From: Pectobacterium carotovorum
GTDB taxonomy: Bacteria; Pseudomonadota; Gammaproteobacteria; Enterobacterales; Enterobacteriaceae
Reading direction: 5' to 3'
Length of the DNA stretch: 64,000 bases
NCBI GenBank assembly: GCA_016415585.1
Contig: CP066552.1
Span: 2,790,001 to 2,854,000 of the forward strand
In this document: positions 1 to 9,356 of the stretch, piece by piece
Layout: every line of letters starts with the position of its first letter
Position numbering within the stretch: the stretch's first letter is position 1
Notes under the pieces: generated by a model
The model's database searches: none
What the model was told of the DNA's origin: nothing
Seen by the model: the letters and a program-made list of their open reading frames with translations, nothing else
Position numbers and translations under genes: made by a program

Positions 1-575
1 ACACGCTCTGCCAGCGGTGAATTATCACTTGCGCTGTCCGCTTCGGGAGCAACAATCTCACTGACCTCGCCGCTGAAAAGATGCTGATAGCGGCTTTCTC
101 GTTTCCCTGCTTCACGTGCCAGCCGGACGACAAATGGCCCATCCTCACGCTGTTGCAACTGTTCAAGGGTAGACTCGGCTTCACTGACATCTGAAAATTC
201 ATGCAATCGGGCGGCACGCGTACGCAACTCGCCCGGCGTCTGCGGACCGCGCAGCAGCAGCGTCGTCACCAGCGCCACTTCCGCAGGTGAGAGTTTCAGG
301 TCACCAAACTCAGAATTGCAAAAACGATGTTCATACTTCACCACTCGATTACCAAACCCGCTGAGCGTGCGCAGGAAATGCTTCTTCACGAGTAAATCCA
401 GCGTTTGCTGAACCTCGCTTTCGCTCAGTTCCATCACGGGCTCTCGGTTGGTTTTTTGATTACAGGCCGTAGTGATGCCATTTAACGACATCGGGTATTG
501 ATCCGGCGTAGTGAGTTGCTTTTCAAGTATGCAGCCAATTACGCGAGCTTCACGCGCATCCAATTGGTATTTCAT
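1..575 (-). CDS. yceH: YceH family protein (DUF480), cut by left edge
   Basis: The reverse-strand frame is open from an ATG at 575 to the left edge, so the C-terminus is missing (about 191 codons are present). The product starts [20 protein letters not shown] and contains an [12 protein letters not shown] stretch and a [15 protein letters not shown] stretch, which are hallmarks of the YceH family. This family has paired winged-helix-like domains; its biochemical function is not established. A second in-frame ATG lies at 578, but the one at 575 gives the usual family N-terminus and better spacing from the AAGGA ribosome site. That site overlaps the stop codon of rimJ, so the two genes are probably co-transcribed and translationally linked. 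Confidence 0.93.
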   Translation of the reverse strand, partial: MKYQLDAREARVIGCILEKQLTTPDQYPMSLNGITTACNQKTNREPVMELSESEVQQTLDLLVKKHFLRTLSGFGNRVVKYEHRFCNSEFGDLKLSPAEVALVTTLLLRGPQTPGELRTRAARLHEFSDVSEAESTLEQLQQREDGPFVVRLAREAGKRESRYQHLFSGEVSEIVAPEADSASDNSPLAER

Positions 576-584
576 CATTTTTCC

Positions 585-1163
585 TTAACGCGGAGACTTC
601 CACTCTGCGCAGGTCAACGCGGTTAACACATGATCCTGCCATTTACCATCAATGAGCAGATAGTCCTTCGCATAACCTTCACGTTCAAACCCTAAACGCG
701 TCAGCAAATTCCCACTACGCTGGTTATGCGGCATATAGTTAGCCATGATGCGATGCATATGCTGCTGGCGCTGCATATAACGTAACGCTGGCTGCAACGC
801 TTCATACATTAGCCCCTGCCATTTTTGTCCGAGAGAATAACCCAGATAGCAGGCATGAAACGATCCCCGCAGCACGTTGCTGAAATTAGCCACGCCGTAT
901 ACTTCGTTTTCATTCGGATCCAACAGGAGAAAGTAATAGTTACTGCCCTGTTTATGCATCTCGTTAATCACGCTCAGCCGCGCCTGCCAGCCTGATGGGT
1001 AACAATGGCTGGCATCTCTCACAGGCTCCCACGGCTTAAGGAAATCACGGTTTTCAGAATAGTATTCAGCCAGACGCCATGCATCGCGTTCATGGGCCAG
1101 ACGCACCACCAGCCTGTCGGTTGTCAATTGCACTCTTGCTGGCGTTGAACGATAGCCAAACAT
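585..1163 (-). CDS. rimJ: Ribosomal protein S5 alanine N-acetyltransferase RimJ
   Basis: This 192-residue GNAT-fold enzyme is expected to acetylate the N-terminal alanine of ribosomal protein S5 using acetyl-CoA. The acetyl-CoA-binding motif is QKWQGLM at residues 113-119, and the typical [17 protein letters not shown] segment follows at 147-163. Length and N-terminus ([18 protein letters not shown]) match E. coli RimJ. The start is backed by a purine-rich AGGTAGGGGG sequence just upstream. It is the first gene of a two-gene unit with yceH, whose start lies about 10 bp beyond its stop. Confidence 0.95.
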   Translation of the reverse strand: MFGYRSTPARVQLTTDRLVVRLAHERDAWRLAEYYSENRDFLKPWEPVRDASHCYPSGWQARLSVINEMHKQGSNYYFLLLDPNENEVYGVANFSNVLRGSFHACYLGYSLGQKWQGLMYEALQPALRYMQRQQHMHRIMANYMPHNQRSGNLLTRLGFEREGYAKDYLLIDGKWQDHVLTALTCAEWKSPR

Positions 1164-1479
1164 TTTTCCCCCTACCTCTCCATGTTATCGATAAGTAAAA
1201 TTAATCGCCACTGAAAAAAATGATTATTCTCCCTAAGCAGAAAATATCGGTATTTCCGATAATCCTTACTATAACCACATAAATTCATAGACGTAAAATC
1301 CTCGTCGCCGAGTTATTGCGCAGTTGAATCGGGAAAATCATTTTTTCTCGCCGAAATGCTACTCGCATAACGTTAAATCGATAAAAAAATATTATCCAAC
1401 AATAGGCTATACCAAAGTCGAATTAGAGTACAAAATAGTCACGTCTGTTATTTTCCTCCTTTCTTCGTTGTGGTGAAAC
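1164..1479. other. AT-rich intergenic region between rimJ and mdtH
   Basis: This is a divergent promoter region of 316 bp with no credible gene. The only clear structure is the 17-bp interrupted palindrome TATCGG-TATTT-CCGATA at 1245-1261, which could be an operator or a short hairpin. No promoter elements could be assigned with confidence. Confidence 0.5.
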
Positions 1480-2685
1480 ATGCCTCTGATGTCGCAAGCT
1501 CGGAGCTTGGGTAAATATTTTCTATTACTCGATAATATGCTGGTGGTTTTGGGATTCTTCGTTGTCTTTCCCCTTATTTCCATTCGTTTTGTCGACGATC
1601 TCGGCTGGGCCGCATTATTAGTCGGTATCGCATTGGGATTGCGCCAGTTTATTCAGCAAGGGCTCGGTATTTTCGGCGGGGCCATTGCTGACCGTTTTGG
1701 TGCCAAACCGATGATTATTACCGGGATGCTGCTGCGTGCCTCCGGTTTTGTGTTCATGGCGATTGCCGATGAGCCCTGGCTGCTCTGGTTGTCTTGTGCG
1801 CTATCCGGCCTTGGCGGCACGCTATTCGATCCGCCGCGTACTGCACTGGTCATCAAACTGGTTCGTCCGCAGGAACGTGGCCGTTTTTACTCTCTGTTAA
1901 TGATGCAGGACAGTGCTGGTGCCGTTATCGGTGCCCTCATTGGTAGCTGGCTGCTCCAGTATGATTTCGAGATCGTCTGCTGGGCAGGCGCGGTCATCTT
2001 TGTGCTTGCTGCTGCACTCAATGCCTGGCTGTTGCCGGCCTATCGCATCTCGACGGTCAAGACGCCAATACTGGAAGGTCTGACGCGTGTCATTCGCGAC
2101 CGCCGTTTCCTGATGTATGTGTTAACGCTGACGGGTTACTACATGCTGGCCGTGCAGGTTCTGTTGATGTTGCCCATTATGGTCAACGAAATCTCCGGAA
2201 CGCCGTCTGCGGTGAAATGGATGTACGCCATTGAAGCGGGGCTGTCGCTAACGCTGCTGTACCCTATCGCCCGCTGGAGCGAGAAGCGCTTCCGATTGGA
2301 ACAACGTCTGATGGCGGGGCTTTTCATTATGTCCGTCAGTATGTTCCCGATCGGGATGACAACAGAACTGCAAACCCTGCTGCTGCTGATCAGCCTGTTT
2401 TACGTAGGTTCGATTATTGCAGAACCTGCGCGTGAAACCTTGAGCGCTTCGCTGGCAGACTCCAGAGCCAGAGGCAGCTATATGGGTTTCAGTCGACTTG
2501 GATTGGCGCTCGGTGGCGCGATTGGTTACAGCGGCGGCGGCTGGCTATTCGATACCGGACACGCACTGAATCAACCGGAACTGCCGTGGTTCATGCTAGG
2601 CACTATCGGGTTCCTGACGTTAGCCGCACTCTATTGGCAGTTCAACCAACGCCGCATTGAGCCCGCGATGCTGGGTGGTCATTAG
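1480..2685 (+). CDS. mdtH: MFS multidrug efflux transporter MdtH
   Basis: This 401-residue major facilitator has about 12 hydrophobic segments. The MFS motif A between TM2 and TM3 is visible as [12 protein letters not shown] at residues 66-77. The stretches [19 protein letters not shown] and [16 protein letters not shown] match E. coli MdtH closely. MdtH is a proton-driven drug exporter of the DHA1 family in the inner membrane, linked in E. coli to norfloxacin and enoxacin resistance. The ATG at 1480 follows a weak GGTG ribosome site; an internal ATG at codon 4 would remove only three residues. A stem-loop follows the stop codon. Confidence 0.94.
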   Translation: MPLMSQARSLGKYFLLLDNMLVVLGFFVVFPLISIRFVDDLGWAALLVGIALGLRQFIQQGLGIFGGAIADRFGAKPMIITGMLLRASGFVFMAIADEPWLLWLSCALSGLGGTLFDPPRTALVIKLVRPQERGRFYSLLMMQDSAGAVIGALIGSWLLQYDFEIVCWAGAVIFVLAAALNAWLLPAYRISTVKTPILEGLTRVIRDRRFLMYVLTLTGYYMLAVQVLLMLPIMVNEISGTPSAVKWMYAIEAGLSLTLLYPIARWSEKRFRLEQRLMAGLFIMSVSMFPIGMTTELQTLLLLISLFYVGSIIAEPARETLSASLADSRARGSYMGFSRLGLALGGAIGYSGGGWLFDTGHALNQPELPWFMLGTIGFLTLAALYWQFNQRRIEPAMLGGH

Positions 2686-2693
2686 TCTGAATT

Positions 2694-2721
2694 TTACCGA
2701 CGAGTTTGATCTCGTCGGTAA
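2694..2721 (+). terminator. Hairpin after mdtH
   Basis: An 11-bp stem (TTACCGACGAG / CTCGTCGGTAA) closes a 6-nt loop just after the mdtH stop. The following bases are only moderately T-rich, so it is a probable but not ideal intrinsic terminator. Confidence 0.55.
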
Positions 2722-2867
2722 AGCCCTCCTATACTTTCCTAATACATTCAAACAATTGTTATCGTCGCGTGCCTTCTCGCACACTCGGCTTATTTTGTTT
2801 GATGATGGGTTACACGCTGGGCTGCCCTGCGGCCTTTGTCTACAACCTGTGATTTAGGAGACGACGT

Positions 2868-3515
2868 ATGAAGCTCTACATTTACGATCACTGTCCCTAC
2901 TGCGTTAAAGCGCGCATGATCTTTGGCCTGAAAAATCTCCCTGTCGAACTGCAAATACTGGCGAACGATGATGCTGCAACGCCAGAGAGATTGATCGGCC
3001 AGAAAATGGTGCCCATTCTGCAAAAAGACGATGGCAGCTACATGCCAGAAAGCATGGACATCGTTCATTACATCGATCATTACGACCGCAAACCGCTGCT
3101 GACTGGCTCAACCAATCCGGCCATCGCCGCCTGGCTGCGTAAAGTCACCGAGTATACGCCACGCCTGATTATTCCCCGCTTTGCTCAGGCAGCCTTTGAA
3201 GAATTTGCCTCTGCTTCCGCCCGGCAATACTTTGTTAATAAAAAGGAAGCCCAGCTAGGTAGCTTTGCAGACCACCGGAGTCATTCACAGGGGCTGATTA
3301 AGAAATTGAACAACGACTTACAGGATCTGGATCCGCTGATTGTTCAACCAAATGCCTGTAACGGCGTGCTATCAACGGACGATATCAACCTCTTCCCGTT
3401 GCTCCGCTCGTTGTCCATCGTTGCGGGTGTTACCCCTCCTTCCCGCGTTGCGGATTATCGGGACAACATGGCGAAACAGACTCAGGTAACACTACTCAGC
3501 AGTCTGGCAATCTAA
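2868..3515 (+). CDS. grxB: Glutaredoxin 2
   Basis: This 215-residue protein has the GST-like architecture of E. coli Grx2: an N-terminal thioredoxin-fold domain followed by a helical C-terminal domain. The redox active site CPYC is at residues 9-12, and the cis-proline/glutathione-binding region is MVPILQKDDGSYMPESMDIV. It reduces protein and glutathione-mixed disulfides in the cytoplasm. The start has a good AGGAG ribosome site (TTAGGAGACGACGT before the ATG). It lies between mdtH and yceB, as in E. coli. Confidence 0.96.
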   Translation: MKLYIYDHCPYCVKARMIFGLKNLPVELQILANDDAATPERLIGQKMVPILQKDDGSYMPESMDIVHYIDHYDRKPLLTGSTNPAIAAWLRKVTEYTPRLIIPRFAQAAFEEFASASARQYFVNKKEAQLGSFADHRSHSQGLIKKLNNDLQDLDPLIVQPNACNGVLSTDDINLFPLLRSLSIVAGVTPPSRVADYRDNMAKQTQVTLLSSLAI

Positions 3516-3532
3516 CCGTTTCGTTTTACTCC

Positions 3533-3553
3533 GCCGCTTCATTCTGAAGCGGC
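3533..3553 (+). terminator. Hairpin after grxB
   Basis: A perfect 9-bp stem (GCCGCTTCA / TGAAGCGGC) closes a 3-nt loop 18 bp after the grxB stop. It lacks a T-run, so it may be a processing or stability hairpin rather than a terminator. Confidence 0.4.
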
Positions 3554-3714
3554 ATCATCGGCCATTTCAGTGCTATCCTATTGTTTACCCTGCGCATCAG
3601 GCGCACGCTGCCCGTGCAGAATCGTGTTGCTTGTTCACATACAGAGATCGTTCATGTGAATAGACTACCGTAGGAATGAATTGTGCGCGTAAATAGCACC
3701 AAGAGGTCAGAATA

Positions 3715-4281
3715 ATGAAAAAATCAGGATGGATGGCAGCGGCCGCAGTGCTGCTTGCTTTTACACTCAGCGGCTGTAATAAACTCACGCAATACACGCT
3801 CAGTGAGCAGGAAGTGAATGAGTACCTGCAAAAACACAACGATTATCAGAAACAGCTGGGTGTGCCTGGCGTGGTGGATGCCCATATCGTGTTGACCGAG
3901 CTATCCAGCCAGATTGGTCGGGCAGAACCGGGGAAAGTGACCCTGACGGGCAATGCGAAGGTCGATATTTCGTCCCTGTTGGGCAATCAGGCTGCCGACA
4001 TGAAGCTTACGCTGAAAGCACAGCCGGTATTTGATAAAGCGCAGGGCGCGATTTACCTGAAAGACATGGAATTGGTTGATTACACCGTACAGCCGGAAAA
4101 AATGCAGACGGTAATGAAAACGCTAAGCCCGTATCTTAATCAATCGCTAAAAAGCTATTTTGACCAAAAGCCAGCTTACGTGCTGAATGCGGATAAGAGC
4201 ACAACGGAGTCGATGGCGAAGAAGATGGCAAAAGGCATCGAAATCAAACCCGGCCAGATCGTTATCCTGTTTACTGACTAA
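3715..4281 (+). CDS. yceB: YceB family lipoprotein (DUF1439)
   Basis: This is a 188-residue predicted lipoprotein. The signal peptide has a basic start (MKK), a hydrophobic core and the lipobox LSGC, with lipidated Cys21. The body (TLSEQEVNEYLQKH, then a domain rich in beta structure) matches the DUF1439 family of outer-membrane lipoproteins, whose role is unclear. The residue after the Cys is Asn, not Asp, which fits sorting to the outer membrane by the Lol system, itself encoded at 14-17 kb. In E. coli yceB is followed by pyrC; here it is followed by convergent ycdY, and pyrC lies at 54 kb. Confidence 0.9.
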   Translation: MKKSGWMAAAAVLLAFTLSGCNKLTQYTLSEQEVNEYLQKHNDYQKQLGVPGVVDAHIVLTELSSQIGRAEPGKVTLTGNAKVDISSLLGNQAADMKLTLKAQPVFDKAQGAIYLKDMELVDYTVQPEKMQTVMKTLSPYLNQSLKSYFDQKPAYVLNADKSTTESMAKKMAKGIEIKPGQIVILFTD

Positions 4282-4290
4282 CGCTGACTC

Positions 4291-4321
4291 GCCGATAGCA
4301 TACTCAATGTTTGCTATCGGC
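4291..4321. terminator. Hairpin between convergent yceB and ycdY
   Basis: A perfect 10-bp stem (GCCGATAGCA / TGCTATCGGC) with an 11-nt loop sits between two convergent genes. A T-tract is missing on both sides, so it is a candidate bidirectional terminator only. Confidence 0.5.
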
Positions 4322-4338
4322 ATCGTCGGTCTACCGTA

Positions 4339-4917
4339 TCACTCTTCGACTTCAGACTCGTCGTCTTCTTCGCTTTCGCCCAGCTCATCCCGCATGGCTT
4401 CCAGCGCTTCGCGGCACACTATCGCCAGTGTGCGATAAAATGCGGTGGTGGCGTGGCTTTCCACCTTCCCGAGGAAACGATCGCTCCAGGGTAAGAGATA
4501 TTCATCAAACAGGGTAATCTGTGCCGCCGTTTCGTCTTCTTGTGCCTGATCTTCCAGCCATGATGCGGCAAGCAACAAGCTACCAAAATGCCCAACCACA
4601 CCACCGTCATTTAACGGCATGCCGCGCTGTTGCAAAAAGGTACGAATTTCCGCGTCATCAGCATCACTTTCATAGGACGAACGCAGCGGTGACACTGAGC
4701 CATTGTCACTATCGAACAGCGCCTGATAATCTGCCGCCATTGCGGGCAAATCTAGACCCTTTTGCAAACGCTCCAACAACGCATCCTGCTCTAACGGCCA
4801 GTGTTGCGCCAGTTTCCCTTCCTTAATCAGCGTGAATAGAGGCGTCAGTAAAGGATCCTGCGGCTGGCGATAAAACAGTGTGCCCAATAGGCGGCACACA
4901 ATAGAAAACTCGTTCAT
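4339..4917 (-). CDS. ycdY: TorD-family chaperone YcdY
   Basis: This 192-residue all-helical protein belongs to the TorD/DmsD redox-enzyme chaperone family. It starts MNEFSIVCRLLGTLFYRQPQDPL and contains the GTLLLAASWLED-like segment (here GSLLLAASWLEDQ) typical of YcdY. In E. coli YcdY acts as a chaperone for the metal-dependent phosphatase YcdX rather than for a molybdoenzyme. Here ycdX lies 46 bp upstream on the same strand, which supports that pairing. The C-terminus is very acidic (ESEEDDESEVEE). Confidence 0.92.
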   Translation of the reverse strand: MNEFSIVCRLLGTLFYRQPQDPLLTPLFTLIKEGKLAQHWPLEQDALLERLQKGLDLPAMAADYQALFDSDNGSVSPLRSSYESDADDAEIRTFLQQRGMPLNDGGVVGHFGSLLLAASWLEDQAQEDETAAQITLFDEYLLPWSDRFLGKVESHATTAFYRTLAIVCREALEAMRDELGESEEDDESEVEE

Positions 4918-4963
4918 TCATAATCCTGTTTATTTTTAAGTGACATTGCTTTAAGTGACAACG

Positions 4964-5701
4964 TCACAAATCAGCAAGTTCAGCGATAGCCGGCATTCCA
5001 CGCTGTTCGAGGAAATCCAACACGCGCCGAGGGCTTACGTTTAATATCCGATCCTGCGGGAAATTCACTTCCTGCAAAATGCGTTCGCAGTGGGTAAAGT
5101 CTCCCAGAGAAAAGGCAATATGGGAATCGGAACCTAAAGAAAGTAACCCACCCGCGTCACGCACGGCTTCCGCGATCGCCCGACAGTTTGGTTCACTGCC
5201 TTGGCGTGAATGCATAAAAGAAGAGTTATTCAGCTCCAATGCCACGTTGTATTTCGCCGCGGCTTCCGCAATCGCGCGGATATCGACGGGAAATTTCGGG
5301 TTGCCAGGGTGGCTAATGATATGCGCGTCGCCACGTGCCATGGTCGCGATCATCGCCGTAGTATGCGTATCTTTATCCTGTGGTGGAAAAACTGGCTCAT
5401 GGAAGCCCGCGATTATCACATCCACCTGATCCAACATGGGGCCGGTGCAGTCGATATCGCCTTCAATGTTTTTAATATTCGCTTCGATACCGCGCAGGAT
5501 ACCGACGCCATCAACCAAACGCGGCCACACGCGCATATTCATGAAGTGCCAGTAATGCGGCGCATCCGCCATATCCGGGCCATGATCGGTAATGGCGAAC
5601 AGACGGATATTCTTCTGCTGTGCTTCAGCGATGTAATCATGCAGGGTGCTGTAAGCGTGCGTGCTAGCAACGGTGTGCATATGTAAATCGACGGGATACA
5701 T
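4964..5701 (-). CDS. ycdX: PHP-family zinc phosphatase YcdX
   Basis: This 245-residue protein has the PHP fold with a trinuclear metal site. Likely ligands are His7 and His9 (DLHMHT), His15, His40 (TDHG), Glu73, His101 (GFHEP), His131 (SHPGN), Asp192 and His194 (SDSH). E. coli YcdX is a phosphatase with three zinc ions and has been linked to swarming motility. The ATG at 5701 has an AGGAGAACC ribosome site. It is the first gene of a ycdX-ycdY unit, and the tRNA-Ser gene lies upstream on the opposite strand. Confidence 0.94.
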   Translation of the reverse strand: MYPVDLHMHTVASTHAYSTLHDYIAEAQQKNIRLFAITDHGPDMADAPHYWHFMNMRVWPRLVDGVGILRGIEANIKNIEGDIDCTGPMLDQVDVIIAGFHEPVFPPQDKDTHTTAMIATMARGDAHIISHPGNPKFPVDIRAIAEAAAKYNVALELNNSSFMHSRQGSEPNCRAIAEAVRDAGGLLSLGSDSHIAFSLGDFTHCERILQEVNFPQDRILNVSPRRVLDFLEQRGMPAIAELADL

Positions 5702-5914
5702 AGGTTCTCCTGGGTCAACGTTTGCAAGTCAGCATACCATTTTCAGGGGTATTCCGCAGCCAGTGAGCGAAATTACAACGCATGATTAACACAAATGAAA
5801 CATCAGCATTTTGCGTAACGGCGGGGAATGGATGAAGGCGAGCGCAAAAACGGTGAGCAAAGCAACAAATTGCGTTAACTTTAGCTAATTGCGCGCAGTG
5901 AATGCAGAAGTTTG

Positions 5915-5943
5915 TTGACGCTGTTCAGCAATTTACCTACATT
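5915..5943 (+). promoter_or_regulatory. Sigma-70 promoter of the tRNA-Ser gene
   Basis: A -35 element TTGACG (5915-5920) and a -10 element TACATT (5938-5943) are separated by exactly 17 bp. They are followed by a GC-rich discriminator (AGCGCCGTCC), typical of stable-RNA promoters under stringent control. The mature tRNA starts 36 bp further on. Confidence 0.7.
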
Positions 5944-5979
5944 AGCGCCGTCCGCTGATATACAAGACGGCGAGACCAC

Positions 5980-6069
5980 GGTGAGGTGTCCGAGAGGCTG
6001 AAGGAGCACGCCTGGAAAGTGTGTATACGTGAAAACGTATCAAGGGTTCGAATCCCTTCCTCACCGCCA
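5980..6069 (+). tRNA. tRNA-Ser (anticodon GGA)
   Basis: This is a 90-nt class II tRNA with a long variable arm. The acceptor stem is GGTGAGG / CCTCACC, the T-loop is GGTTCGAATCC, and the CCA end is encoded. The anticodon loop CTGGAAA gives anticodon GGA, which reads UCC and UCU serine codons. It matches E. coli serX/serW almost base for base. No integrase gene or duplicated 3' end was seen, so this site is not visibly occupied by an island. Confidence 0.96.
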
Positions 6070-6132
6070 TATATTAAGTAAAATCAATAAAATAAGAATT
6101 GCATTTGGTTTTGCCTACATAAAGTAAGACAT

Positions 6133-6159
6133 AAAAAGTTCGCTTCGGCGGACTTTTTT
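6133..6159 (+). terminator. Intrinsic terminator of tRNA-Ser
   Basis: The stem AAAAAGTTCGC / GCGGACTTTTT (one G-T pair) has a TTCG tetraloop and ends in a T-run, 63 bp after the tRNA. Confidence 0.85.
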
Positions 6160-6291
6160 GTTTGTGAAACCTCGTCTCTCTTCCATTAAGTTCACTTTTT
6201 CCTGCCCCACACCCAACAAACAGATAAAAACCTCGGTGTTCCCCTTGTTCTAACAGTCATATTATTTATTCTAAAAACACCATTTACTGCA

Positions 6292-7308
6292 TTAACGCAA
6301 ACTCTGCTCCAGCCAATGGGCCAGTTCCTGCAATTCGTTTTGCTGTTCGGGGAAAGCGGTAATCAGTGCCTGACACGCAGCCGCCAACGCTTCTGGACGA
6401 TACGCCGTTCCCTGTAATGCGGAGGCGAGTGCTTCTAACGGCGCGGGATTCAGGCTATCGGTATAAATCTGGGCACGAACGATCACGCCGCGTTCCACAT
6501 CGAAATGTAATTCAACGCCGCCCCAGATAAAGCGGTTATCCAGTAAATGCGAGAAATCCGGCGCCTGACCGAAGTTCCATTCCCAGCTACTTTGGCGCGC
6601 AAACTGTTCGCTGAATCCGGGTAGATCTGGGTGGGCAGATGGCGAGATCATTTCCGGCTCGCACTGTTCGCCAAAATAATCAAAGAAAGACTGCGTCACC
6701 GCCTGACAAATCACCTGATGATCGACAGAAGGCAGTAATTCCATCAGATTGGCAACGCGGGAACGCACGGACGTAATCCCTTTTGCCTGTAGTTTCTTAA
6801 CATCCGGGTTCAAATAATCGGCTAAGCGGCTGAGATCTGCGTTCAGCAGTAGCGTACCGTGATGGAACCCGCGATCTTTGGTTTCGCGGTAGGCAGAACC
6901 GGACACCTTGCGCACGCCGTCCGCGGTTTCCACCACCAGATCGTTACGCCCCGAGGCGCTAGCCTTTAACCCAAGCGAACTGAGTGCATCCAGAACAATC
7001 TGCGTTGAGACGCTTTTATCGTATTCCGGTTTGCCCGCCATGAAGGTAAAGCAGGTATTGCCGAGATCGTGGAAGACCGCTCCACCACCGCTGCTGCGCC
7101 GCGCCAGCTTGATGCCATCTTCTTCCATCCGCCGCGTATTGCACTCTTTCCACGGATTCTGGGCGCGCCCAATGACTACAGTTTCCGCATTGCGCCATAA
7201 AAACAGTACCCGCTGCGTGGTAGGCATCTGACGAAAGATGCACTCCTCAACGGCCAGATTAAACCAGGGATCGTAAGAGTCGGAGATTAATAAACGCAGA
7301 GAGGACAT
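6292..7308 (-). CDS. lplA: Lipoate-protein ligase A
   Basis: This 338-residue enzyme activates free lipoate with ATP and attaches it to the lipoyl domains of 2-oxoacid dehydrogenases and the glycine cleavage H protein. The family signature [12 protein letters not shown] is at residues 70-81, the likely catalytic Lys134 is in RKVSGSAYR, and the C-terminal accessory domain is present. The ATG at 7308 ([14 protein letters not shown]) matches E. coli LplA and has GGAG upstream; an in-frame TTG at 7335 would add nine residues and is less likely. It lies 45 bp behind nlpC, at the end of the btu cluster. In E. coli lplA sits elsewhere. Confidence 0.95.
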   Translation of the reverse strand: MSSLRLLISDSYDPWFNLAVEECIFRQMPTTQRVLFLWRNAETVVIGRAQNPWKECNTRRMEEDGIKLARRSSGGGAVFHDLGNTCFTFMAGKPEYDKSVSTQIVLDALSSLGLKASASGRNDLVVETADGVRKVSGSAYRETKDRGFHHGTLLLNADLSRLADYLNPDVKKLQAKGITSVRSRVANLMELLPSVDHQVICQAVTQSFFDYFGEQCEPEMISPSAHPDLPGFSEQFARQSSWEWNFGQAPDFSHLLDNRFIWGGVELHFDVERGVIVRAQIYTDSLNPAPLEALASALQGTAYRPEALAAACQALITAFPEQQNELQELAHWLEQSLR

Positions 7309-7353
7309 GAGTGGATAGCTCCATGCTGTCAACAAAACAAAATAAGGAAGGAA

Positions 7354-7842
7354 TCAGATGCGGCGGGCCTGCCAGTACGCCCGTTTCCAGTACACGTTAT
7401 CCAGCGACGAGCGGATGACGCCCTGACTGGTGGAGGCATGAATAAACTGGTCGTCTTTGTCATAAATGCCGACGTGCAGCCCACTGCTACCGCTGCCCGT
7501 TTTGAAAAAGACCAAATCACCCGGTAACAAGTTATCGCGGTCAACGCGCTCGCCCAGTTCGGTTTGTTCTTCCGTGGTGCGCGGCAGTTGCATGCCAAAC
7601 CTATCGCGAAATGTCAGGTAAACAAAGCCAGAACAATCGACGCCATTACGATCCAACCCGCCATAGCGATAAGGCGTTCTGTACCATTGCCCGAGTTGAT
7701 CGTTTAGCTGCACCATCACCATGATCGAATCGCTCAGACGCGCATTCGGCGGCGGATTATTATGTCGACTACTGCTACAGCCGACCAAAATCAGGCTGGC
7801 GAGGATCAAAGCATGTCGTAAACGTATCATCGCGATTACCAT
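7354..7842 (-). CDS. nlpC: NlpC/P60-family lipoprotein peptidase
   Basis: This 162-residue protein is a small NlpC/P60 cysteine peptidase anchored as a lipoprotein (lipobox LVGC, Cys22). The catalytic Cys70 is in GVDCSGFV, with His123 (GLHVGIY) and His135 (FIHASTS). Family members cleave peptide bonds in peptidoglycan stems, here presumably in the periplasm. It follows btuD, as in E. coli. The start at 7842 has a GGCGG-like site; an ATG at 7830 (MIRLRHAL) is an equally reasonable alternative and would shorten the signal peptide by four residues. Confidence 0.92.
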   Translation of the reverse strand: MVIAMIRLRHALILASLILVGCSSSRHNNPPPNARLSDSIMVMVQLNDQLGQWYRTPYRYGGLDRNGVDCSGFVYLTFRDRFGMQLPRTTEEQTELGERVDRDNLLPGDLVFFKTGSGSSGLHVGIYDKDDQFIHASTSQGVIRSSLDNVYWKRAYWQARRI

Positions 7843-7976
7843 AAAACCGCCGAGGCCATAGTCCTCTAGCGTTTGAAAATGCTAGGTATTGATTAATTTA
7901 GCGTTTAATCGGGGCCTCTGGCAAGTAAAGGCGATTTTTCCTATTTTCTAACGACGCCATCTCCTCGCGACAGCAG

Positions 7977-8753
7977 TCAGGCGCTGCGCGTGATGATCCA
8001 ATTTCTGCCATCCACCACATGCCGCTGAAACGCGACCCCGAACACAGGAGACAGCACGTCCGGCAGCATGACATCCGCCGTTTCGCCCTGCGCCACCAGA
8101 GTCCCTGCCGACAGCAGCCACACGCGATCCGCATGGTGGGCGCTGTGGTTCAGATCGTGTGCGCAAACCACGACAGCAATCCCCAAACGACAGAGTTCAC
8201 TCAGCAACGCATCCAGCGCCACCTGCTGCGCCACATCCAGACTGTTAGTTGGTTCATCCAGCAGCAGCAAACGCGCGTGCGGATTGATCGTCGGCCAAAT
8301 CTGCAACAGCACCGCCACCAGCCGAACACGCTGCCACTCGCCTCCCGACAGCTGCGTGAGCGGGCGCGCCAGTTTGTCGGTTAACATCAGGCGTTCTGCC
8401 AGAAAATGCACCACCTTTTCGACCGCGTCTTCCTGAGCCAGCGGCGGTTGATGCCGTTGCCAATACTGGAATACCGGCATCAGCGCCAGCGGTGGTTGCT
8501 GCTGTGCCAGATAGGCGCGCCGCATGGCCAGATCCGCTGCCGTATACTGCGACAGCGGCATGCCGGCCAGACAGACATCACCTTCCCCCGCCAGTAAGCC
8601 AGCCGCTCTTGCCAGCAGGGTACTCTTTCCTGCGCCGTTCGGGCCGATAATGTGCAGCAATTCACCACGATGACACTCCGCATTCGTCGGCGACAAACGC
8701 GGCAAGGCGCTAGCCTGCAACAGCTGTAATACTGGGGAAGTCTGCTGCGTCAA
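7977..8753 (-). CDS. btuD: Vitamin B12 ABC transporter ATPase BtuD
   Basis: This 258-residue ATPase powers cobalamin import with BtuC and the periplasmic BtuF. Walker A GPNGAGKST is at 37-45, the Q-loop is in YLAQQQ, the signature LSGGEWQ is at 135-141, Walker B LLLLDE at 162-167, and the switch His199 follows. The start appears to be a TTG at 8753 that immediately follows the btuE stop (TAATTG). It has no strong ribosome site, so its translation is probably coupled to btuE. A stop codon for the following nlpC unit is well separated. Confidence 0.94.
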   Translation of the reverse strand: MTQQTSPVLQLLQASALPRLSPTNAECHRGELLHIIGPNGAGKSTLLARAAGLLAGEGDVCLAGMPLSQYTAADLAMRRAYLAQQQPPLALMPVFQYWQRHQPPLAQEDAVEKVVHFLAERLMLTDKLARPLTQLSGGEWQRVRLVAVLLQIWPTINPHARLLLLDEPTNSLDVAQQVALDALLSELCRLGIAVVVCAHDLNHSAHHADRVWLLSAGTLVAQGETADVMLPDVLSPVFGVAFQRHVVDGRNWIITRSA

Positions 8754-9305
8754 TTATTTTGCCAATGCCTCTTCGATCGCTTTCACGATGGTGTCATGGT
8801 CAGGTGCCATATCTGGCGCAAAGCGATCAATCACCTGCCCTTCGCGATCCACCAGGAATTTTTCGAAATTCCACAGGATGTCTTCTGGATTCTTGGGTTT
8901 ACGGCCTTTATTGACTAAACGCGCAAAAAAGTCACTTTTCCAGGTTCCATTGGCTTCTGGTTGCTGGCGAATCAATAACTGGTACAGCGGGTGACGGTTC
9001 TCGCCATTTACTTCAATTTTGCTGAACATCGGGAACTGAACACCAAACGTCCCACAGCAGAATTCCTGAATTTCTTCTTCCGAGCCCGGTTCCTGCCCTG
9101 CAAATTCATTGGAGGGGAATCCCAGCACGACCAGACCTTTGTCGCGATAGGTTTCGTAGAGTTTTTCCAACGCGTCGTATTGTTTAGTCAGGCCGCATTG
9201 AGAGGCGACATTGACGACTAAAGCCACCTGCCCTTTAAACGCTTCAAACGTTGTCGCTTTCCCGTCGATGGTGGTCAGCGGAATAGTATAGATTTCAGTG
9301 CTCAT
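8754..9305 (-). CDS. btuE: Glutathione peroxidase family protein BtuE
   Basis: This 183-residue thioredoxin-fold peroxidase has its active-site Cys37 in VNVASQCGLTKQY and the conserved GFPSNEFAGQEPG motif around residues 62-74. The E. coli homolog is a thiol peroxidase; it is not needed for B12 transport despite its name and position. The ATG at 9305 (MSTEIYTIPL) is chosen over the upstream in-frame start at 9347 because it matches the family N-terminus and has GGGAG at proper spacing. It sits between btuC and btuD, as in E. coli. Confidence 0.94.
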   Translation of the reverse strand: MSTEIYTIPLTTIDGKATTFEAFKGQVALVVNVASQCGLTKQYDALEKLYETYRDKGLVVLGFPSNEFAGQEPGSEEEIQEFCCGTFGVQFPMFSKIEVNGENRHPLYQLLIRQQPEANGTWKSDFFARLVNKGRKPKNPEDILWNFEKFLVDREGQVIDRFAPDMAPDHDTIVKAIEEALAK

Positions 9306-9356
9306 CGTTTTGCTCCCTTCAGTGATCAACAAGAGTGGATAGAACAAGACATCTCG

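Noticed and set aside
5980..6291. A genomic island inserted at the tRNA-Ser
   Set aside because: No integrase, no duplicated tRNA 3' end and normal gene content downstream.
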